20,042 bases of DNA from an uncultured Lysobacter sp. Its GTDB lineage: Bacteria; Pseudomonadota; Gammaproteobacteria; Xanthomonadales; Xanthomonadaceae. Below the pieces are notes generated by a model. That model made no database searches and was not told the origin of the DNA. It saw nothing but the letters and a program-made list of their open reading frames with translations. The DNA lies in contig CAMLID010000058.1 in assembly GCA_946480055.1 (NCBI GenBank), positions 1-20,042 on the forward strand. The letters run 5' to 3'. Made by a program: the position numbers and the translations under genes. Below are positions 16,675-20,042 of this stretch, piece by piece. Position 1 is the stretch's first letter, and the number at the start of each line of letters is the position of its first letter.

Positions 16675-16706
16675 GATTTCGCCGCGACGCGGCGTTCCTT
16701 GGGGGA

Positions 16707-16726
16707 CCGGGTACGATTCTACCCGG
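16707..16726. promoter_or_regulatory. Inverted repeat with overlapping divergent -10 boxes (lpoA / rsmI)
   Basis: CCGGGT (16707-16712) and ACCCGG (16721-16726) enclose ACGATTCT. On the plus strand TACGAT (16712-16717) could be the -10 of rsmI with a leader of about 20 bases. On the minus strand 16716-16721 reads TAGAAT, a good -10 for lpoA about 42 bases before its ATG. The two would compete for RNA polymerase. -35 boxes are poor on both sides. Confidence 0.4.
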
Positions 16727-16744
16727 CCCCGACACGGAAGCACG

Positions 16745-17569
16745 ATGCAAAGCCCCGGTACCCTCCACATCGTTGCGACCCCGATCGGCAACCTCGGCGA
16801 CCTCTCGCCGCGCGCGCTCGAGACCCTGCGTGGCGTCGCCGCGATCTGCGCCGAGGACACCCGCCACACCCGTCAGCTGCTCGCCCACTTCGGCCTGGAG
16901 CGGCCGCTGCTGGCTCTGCACCAGCACAACGAAGACGCACAGGCGGCACAACTGGTCGCACGCCTGCAGGCCGGCGATTCGCTGGCGCTGGTCTCCGACG
17001 CCGGCACCCCGCTGGTCAGCGACCCCGGCTTTCGCCTGGTGCGGGCCGCGCGCGCCGCCGGTATCCGGGTCTCGCCGGTGCCCGGCGCCTGCGCCGCGAT
17101 CGCCGCGCTGAGCGTGGCCGGGCTGGCCTCGGACCGGTTCGCGTTCGAGGGCTTCCTGCCGGCCAAGGCCTCTGCGCGCCGCGAGCGCCTGGTGCGGCTG
17201 GCCGCGGAACCGCGCACCCTGCTGTTCTACGAATCCGCGCATCGCATCGAAGAAGCGCTGGCCGACATGGCTGCGGCGTTCGGCGACGAGCGCCCGGCGG
17301 TGATCGCGCGCGAACTGACCAAGCTGTTCGAAACCGTGCTCGACGGAACCTTGGCGCAATTGCGCGAGCGCGTCGCCGCCGATCCGAACCAGCGCAAGGG
17401 CGAATTCGTGGTGATGATCGAAGGCGCGGGCGAAGACGCCGACGCCCAGGTCGTCGAGGGGCGCCGCCTGTACGCGAAACTGGTCGAGTACCTGAAGCCC
17501 TCGCAGGCGGCCAAGCTCGCCGCCGAACTCAGCGGCGCGCCGCGCAAGGCGCTGTACGGAGGCGATTGA
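16745..17569 (+). CDS. rsmI: 16S rRNA (cytidine(1402)-2'-O)-methyltransferase RsmI
   Basis: Methylates the ribose of C1402 in the decoding centre of 16S rRNA using SAM. The 274 residues are typical. Family motifs are LHIVATPIGNLGDLSPRALE (about 7-26), CAEDTRHTRQLLAHF (about 39-53), SDAGTPLVSDPGFRLVRAA, VSPVPGACAAIAALSVAGL, FEGFLPAK, LLFYESAHRIEEAL, ARELTKLFETV and RKGEFVVMIEG. The ATG at 16745 gives the expected N terminus; GGAAG lies a few bases upstream. It faces away from lpoA. Together with rsmH at the right edge, which methylates the N4 of the same C1402, the window carries both halves of the m4Cm1402 modification. Confidence 0.97.
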   Translation: MQSPGTLHIVATPIGNLGDLSPRALETLRGVAAICAEDTRHTRQLLAHFGLERPLLALHQHNEDAQAAQLVARLQAGDSLALVSDAGTPLVSDPGFRLVRAARAAGIRVSPVPGACAAIAALSVAGLASDRFAFEGFLPAKASARRERLVRLAAEPRTLLFYESAHRIEEALADMAAAFGDERPAVIARELTKLFETVLDGTLAQLRERVAADPNQRKGEFVVMIEGAGEDADAQVVEGRRLYAKLVEYLKPSQAAKLAAELSGAPRKALYGGD

Positions 17570-17580
17570 GCGATCGGCGC

Positions 17581-17919
17581 CTATGTTCGCGCCGGACGTG
17601 GGGGCGCAAGCACGGCGACCAATCGATCCATCAATTCCGGGCCGGCCAGTACCTGGAAGTTCCAGATGTCTTCGGACACGAAGATCGGCAGGCCGTTGAA
17701 CAGCATCACCCGCTCGCCGCCGTCAATGCCGGACATCTGCTCCAGATCGATTTCGGTTTCGCGGATCGAGCGATAGGCGGGCCAGAAGGCGTCGCGCAGT
17801 TGCTGTTCGGTCCAGTCGGGCAGGCGCTCGGCCAGATCCTGGGCGCCGATCAGGCCGTGGCGACGCAGCATGCCCAGCGGATACAGCGGGTAATGGTCTT
17901 CCGGGTCGTCGCTTTGCAT
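17581..17919 (-). CDS. Unrecognised 112-residue acidic protein
   Basis: I do not recognise a family. The frame runs from an ATG at 17919 and encodes MQSDDPEDHYPLYPLGMLRR, a helical middle (LPDWTEQQLRDAFWPAYRSI then RETEIDLEQMSGID), and WNFQVLAGPELMDRLVAVLA. There is no signal peptide or membrane segment, so it should be cytosolic. Composition is balanced, with many aromatic and acidic residues and no low-complexity frame-shadow character, which supports real coding. It is convergent with rsmI (11-base gap) and divergent from rnpB. No clear Shine-Dalgarno sequence precedes the ATG. Confidence 0.65.
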   Translation of the reverse strand: MQSDDPEDHYPLYPLGMLRRHGLIGAQDLAERLPDWTEQQLRDAFWPAYRSIRETEIDLEQMSGIDGGERVMLFNGLPIFVSEDIWNFQVLAGPELMDRLVAVLAPPRPART

Positions 17920-18003
17920 GGTGTTAGGCCGATCCTTGCCTCAGCGAGCGCGTTGCGTTGTGTCCGCCAATTTAACCGTGCTGCGGCGGTTCGGCATCGC
18001 ACG

Positions 18004-18012
18004 TGCGACAAT
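18004..18012 (+). promoter_or_regulatory. Candidate extended -10 promoter of rnpB
   Basis: TGCGACAAT is a TGn-extended -10 (GACAAT, four of six). Its expected start point, about 18019, coincides with the first bases of the RNase P P1 helix, which supports the call. No -35 box stands out. Confidence 0.5.
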
Positions 18013-18016
18013 ACGC

Positions 18017-18381
18017 GCGGCGGAGTCGGCCAGGCAGTCGCGTCATCGGATCGCAAGATCGGGTGCCGAGGAAAGTCCGGGCTCCACAGGGCACGGTGCC
18101 AGGTAACGCCTGGGCGGCGCGAGCCGACGGAAAGTGCAACAGAGAGCAGACCGCCGAACGATCCTTCGGGATGCGTGGCAAGGGTGAAACGGTGCGGTAA
18201 GAGCGCACCGCGAGTCCGGCAACGGACCGGCACGGCAAACCCCACCGGGAGCAAGGCCAAATAGGGAGACTATGCCGCGGCCCGCGGTGTCTCCGGGTAG
18301 GCTGCTTGAGCGTAGCGGTGACGCTGCGCCTAGAGGAATGACTGCTCACGACAGAACCCGGCTTATGGCCGGCTCCGCCGC
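18017..18381 (+). ncRNA. rnpB: RNase P RNA, bacterial class A
   Basis: Catalytic RNA that trims the 5' leader of tRNA precursors. Conserved segments appear in canonical order: GAGGAAAGTCCGGGCTCCAC, AGGGCACGGTGCCAGGTAAC, AGTGCAACAGAGAGCAGACC, AAGGGTGAAACGGTGCGGTA, GGAGCAAGGCCAAATAGGGA, CGGGTAGGCTGCTTGAG, and the end block GAATGACTGCTCACGACAGA followed by ACCCGGCTTA. The terminal helix P1 pairs GCGGCGGAGTCGGCC (18017-18031) with GGCCGGCTCCGCCGC (18367-18381), 15 base pairs with one G-U. The mature ends could be a few bases inside this. The last two bases are shared with a following palindrome. Confidence 0.97.
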
Positions 18382-18411
18382 TTCTATTGACGCCTTGGCG
18401 TCAATAGAAGC
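18380..18411. repeat. Perfect 15-bp inverted repeat abutting rnpB
   Basis: GCTTCTATTGACGCC (18380-18394) and its exact complement GGCGTCAATAGAAGC (18397-18411) are separated only by TT. This 32-base palindrome begins on the last two bases of the RNase P P1 helix. It may end or protect the rnpB transcript, but no T run follows, so it is not a textbook intrinsic terminator. Confidence 0.7.
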
Positions 18412-18493
18412 CCCAAAGTTTGCGGAGCAAACTTTGGGCCCCAGGCCACTTCTCCAAACCCCGCCGCTTCGCGGCGCCCCCTTACCAAGGGGG
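18412..18493. repeat. Composite palindromic repeat, copy A
   Basis: Three hairpins in a row: CCCAAAGTTTGC/GCAAACTTTGGG around GGA (18412-18438), CGCCGC/GCGGCG around TTC (18462-18476), and CCCCCTT/AAGGGGG around ACC (18477-18493). The last 24 bases (18470-18493) recur exactly in copy B. No protein-like signal is convincing here. It resembles an abundant extragenic element of the group rather than a gene. Confidence 0.7.
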
Positions 18494-18497
18494 AGCA

Positions 18498-18517
18498 TTT
18501 CGCGCTGCGCACGAAAT
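18498..18517. repeat. Short inverted repeat between composite copies
   Basis: ATTTCG (18498-18503) pairs with CGAAAT (18512-18517) around CGCTGCGCA. It lies between the two composite repeat copies and may belong to the same element. Confidence 0.45.
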
Positions 18518-18600
18518 CCCAAAATTTGCCGTGCAAATTTCGGGCCCCGCTATGTACTTCCCATCCCCACCGCTATCGCGGCGCCCCCTTACCAAGGGGG
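18518..18600. repeat. Composite palindromic repeat, copy B
   Basis: The same architecture as copy A about 106-107 bases further on: CCCAAAATTTGC/GCAAATTTCGGG around CGT (18518-18544, one mismatch), CCGC/GCGG around TATC (18570-18581), and CCCCCTT/AAGGGGG around ACC (18584-18600). The first stem has changed sequence on both arms (AGTTT to ATTTT-like, AACTT to AATTT), which indicates selection or copying that keeps pairing rather than sequence. Confidence 0.7.
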
Positions 18601-18710
18601 CTCTCCACATCGGGGCGACGCGGCGCTTGTGGTCCGCAACGTTTGTTTGGTTTGCGACGTGAGCGCCGGAACGGCAGCGGCATCCGCACTTCCTTCGCGG
18701 CGCTTTTTGC

Positions 18711-18760
18711 TCCCTCTCCCGTTTGCGCGAGAGGGGTGGGTGAGGGTGCGCCGGAGGCGC
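18711..18760. repeat. CCCTCTC/GAGAGGG extragenic repeat
   Basis: CCCTCTC (18712-18718) pairs with GAGAGGG (18729-18735), followed by GTGGGTGAGGGTGCGCCGGA. This resembles a widespread proteobacterial intergenic element (CCCTCTCCC...GGGAGAGGG...GGGTGAGGG). It is a separate family from the composite repeats just upstream. Confidence 0.6.
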
Positions 18761-19062
18761 AAGCGCATGAGGTCGACGGCGCCGGATGCGGTCCGGTCGC
18801 ACCAGGTGGTGAGATTTCTTCCGTTTCTGACCGACTCTGACCGCTTCGATGTCCGCTCTTGCGGATCACGACATACTGAGATTAATTGCTGCATCGCAGC
18901 ATGTTCGCTCGGGTCCGGTTCAGGATTGCGACGACGGTCAAACTAATCGCCAGAATCTCAAAACATGAGACGAAACAAAGGTTAGTGGATAAGTCTTGAA
19001 TAAAACTCTGAAGATTGCCGCAAGCCATTGATGCGCCTAGCGAAATTCCGTCTCAAAAGTTG
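18761..19062. other. Gene-free stretch with falling GC before mraZ
   Basis: No supported gene. GC content drops noticeably after about 18820. TGCTGC/GCAGCA around ATC forms a small hairpin (18887-18901). The A/T-rich part around 18930-19062 may be the upstream region of the division-cluster promoter. The 18601-18710 segment between the repeats also shows no gene. Confidence 0.5.
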
Positions 19063-19090
19063 TTGACAACCTTGTGCGCAGTGCTAAGGT
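19063..19090 (+). promoter_or_regulatory. Promoter of the mraZ division/cell wall cluster
   Basis: A perfect -35 TTGACA (19063-19068) and an extended -10 TGCTAAGGT (TAAGGT at 19085-19090) are separated by 16 bases. Transcription would begin near 19097, giving a leader of about 139 bases before mraZ. This is the best-matching promoter in the window and sits where the main mra promoter is expected. Confidence 0.75.
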
Positions 19091-19124
19091 GGGCATCTGA
19101 GGGAAAACCGGGTTTTTTGTGGTT
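19090..19124 (+). promoter_or_regulatory. Candidate MraZ operator (TGGGN-like boxes)
   Basis: G-rich boxes occur about every ten bases: TGGGC (19090-19094), AGGGA (19100-19104), CGGGT (19109-19113) and TGGTT (19120-19124). E. coli MraZ is known to bind TGGGN repeats with five-base spacers next to its own promoter. The boxes overlap the end of the -10 and the start site, so binding would repress. Only the first box is an exact match; the others are degenerate. Confidence 0.45.
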
Positions 19125-19235
19125 TTTCAGAGGCCTTGGCCGCCGGTTGGCGGCCAGAACGCAGGTGATCCGTCCACAAGGCGGACCTAACCAGGCGACC
19201 CGTCCGGTAGAGAGGGGCGCCGCACAAGGTGGGCA

Positions 19236-19682
19236 ATGTTCCAGGGCGAAACCGCCATCACGATCGACGACAAGGGCCGGCTGGCGGTGCCCACCGCCTA
19301 CCGCGATCTTGTCGCGCGCGATTGCGGCAACCGCCTGGTCATCACCTACAACCCGTTCGAGGCCGGCAGCCTCTATCTCTATCCGCTGGCGGTCTGGGAG
19401 CGCGTGCGCGACCAGGTCAACGCCCTGCCCAAGGCCAAGAAGGTCAATCGCAACATCCAGCTCAAGCTGGTCGGTGCGGCGTCCTTCGTCGAGCTCGACG
19501 GCAACGGCCGCATCAGCGTGCCGGCCAGCCATCGCGCTGCCGTGGGCATAGAGAAGAAGGCCGTGCTGCTGGGCATGGGCGACAAATTCGAGTTGTGGAG
19601 CGAGCAGGCGCATCACGCGCAGATCCGTCAGACCATTACCGACGACGATCTGAGCGACGAGCTGCTCGACCTGCAGCTGTGA
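19236..19682 (+). CDS. mraZ: Transcriptional regulator MraZ
   Basis: First gene of the division and cell wall cluster; a DNA-binding protein with two SpoVT/AbrB-like beta domains that forms rings and represses its own operon. The 148-residue product has [20 protein letters not shown] (about 1-20) for repeat 1 and [20 protein letters not shown] (about 81-100) for repeat 2; both contain the DxxGRxxxP signature. AAGGTGGG precedes the ATG at 19236. The 19091-19235 leader contains A/T-rich inverted sequence AAAACCGGGTTTTTT (19104-19118) that might form a weak hairpin. rsmH follows after 11 bases. Confidence 0.97.
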   Translation: MFQGETAITIDDKGRLAVPTAYRDLVARDCGNRLVITYNPFEAGSLYLYPLAVWERVRDQVNALPKAKKVNRNIQLKLVGAASFVELDGNGRISVPASHRAAVGIEKKAVLLGMGDKFELWSEQAHHAQIRQTITDDDLSDELLDLQL

Positions 19683-19693
19683 CGGGCGGTGGC

Positions 19694-20042
19694 ATGGAGC
19701 GCCCGGGTGCGCGGTCCGGCCACCTCCCCGTCATGTATCGGCAGGTACTGGAAGGCCTGCAGGTCAACGGGAGTGGGACGTACCTGGATGGGACGTTCGG
19801 CCGTGGCGGTCACGCGCGCGGCGTACTCGATCAACTCGGCGCCGGAGGCCGGCTGCTGCTGATGGACAAGGATCCCGAAGCGATCGCCGTCGCCGAACGC
19901 GAGTTCGGCGCCGATCCGCGCGTGGCGATCTTCCGCGGCAGCTTCGCCGAACTGGCGCAGTGGGACGCGACCGCGTCCGGTCTGGACGGCGTGCTGCTGG
20001 ACCTGGGCGTGTCCTCGCCGCAGCTGGACGTGGCCGAGCGCG
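19694..20042 (+). CDS. rsmH: 16S rRNA (cytosine(1402)-N4)-methyltransferase RsmH, 5' part only
   Basis: The frame from the ATG at 19694 runs off the right edge with 116 complete codons. RsmH methylates N4 of C1402 in 16S rRNA, the partner modification to that of RsmI. Family marks are [14 protein letters not shown] (about 9-22), the SAM motif [17 protein letters not shown] (about 30-45), [15 protein letters not shown] with the acidic residue that binds [11 protein letters not shown], and [19 protein letters not shown] near the cut. Placement after mraZ is invariant in this cluster. GGCGGTGG lies just before the ATG. Also called mraW. Confidence 0.97.
   Translation, partial: MERPGARSGHLPVMYRQVLEGLQVNGSGTYLDGTFGRGGHARGVLDQLGAGGRLLLMDKDPEAIAVAEREFGADPRVAIFRGSFAELAQWDATASGLDGVLLDLGVSSPQLDVAER

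Noticed and set aside
15142..18264. 1040-codon plus-strand open frame across lpoA, rsmI and rnpB
   Set aside because: It crosses an intergenic promoter region, a gene in another frame and RNase P RNA; a product of high GC and few stops.
18412..18600. Two repeat units considered as the start of a CRISPR array
   Set aside because: Only two copies, the units are long and internally palindromic, and there are no uniform spacers or cas genes.
18272..18946. Open frames (APPYQGG-like peptides) over the repeats after rnpB
   Set aside because: They translate palindromic repeats and show no domain, start signal or codon pattern; better explained as extragenic repeats.

Overview
The window is GC-rich chromosomal DNA (mostly near 70% by eye) packed with housekeeping genes. 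Gene content and order (glyA-nrdR, ribD, ribE-ribBA-ribH-nusB-thiL, lpoA-yraN divergent from rsmI, rnpB, then mraZ-rsmH) fit a gammaproteobacterium of the Xanthomonadaceae/Lysobacteraceae. A GTAG-type palindromic repeat and several composite intergenic hairpins resemble those I associate with Lysobacter. The genus is an inference. I see no phage, insertion sequence, CRISPR array, tRNA or rRNA.

Layout. (1) 1-1909, minus strand: the N-terminal half of ettA (ABC-F translation factor, running off the left edge) and an LpxO-like lipid A hydroxylase, separated by 240 bp holding a REP-like element. (2) 2120-7819, plus strand: glyA, an overlapping secreted TonB-C-domain protein, nrdR, two secreted proteins of unknown function that look like divergent tandem paralogs, and ribD. 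(3) 7830-12862, plus strand: a class I methyltransferase, then a full FMN riboswitch with its own promoter and a following intrinsic-terminator-like hairpin, then ribE, ribBA (C-terminal domain lacking its zinc cysteines), ribH, nusB and thiL, with several 4-base start/stop overlaps. (4) 12899-16674, minus strand: lpoA, yraN, a YdjM-like membrane protein and an FAD-linked oxidase form a tight run. (5) 16745-17919: rsmI (plus, divergent from lpoA) and an unrecognised 112-residue protein (minus). (6) 18017-18381: RNase P RNA. (7) 18380-19062: about 680 bp without a gene, full of palindromic repeats, including a tandemly repeated composite unit with a period of about 107 bp. (8) 19063 to the end: the start of the division/cell wall cluster, with a good promoter, candidate MraZ boxes, mraZ and the 5' part of rsmH.

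How the genes work together. GlyA supplies glycine and one-carbon units; NrdR represses ribonucleotide reductase genes. RibD, RibE, RibB and RibH make riboflavin, and the FMN riboswitch should control ribE-ribBA-ribH and perhaps nusB and thiL. Because ribD lies upstream of the riboswitch it escapes that control. GTP cyclohydrolase II probably comes from a separate ribA outside the window. LpoA, mraZ and rsmH belong to envelope growth and division.

I found no convincing new defence, mobile or biosynthetic system. The items most worth a second look are the paired secreted paralogs, the composite repeats behind rnpB, the riboswitch that splits the rib genes, and a possible 17-codon leader ORF overlapping the ribE start.
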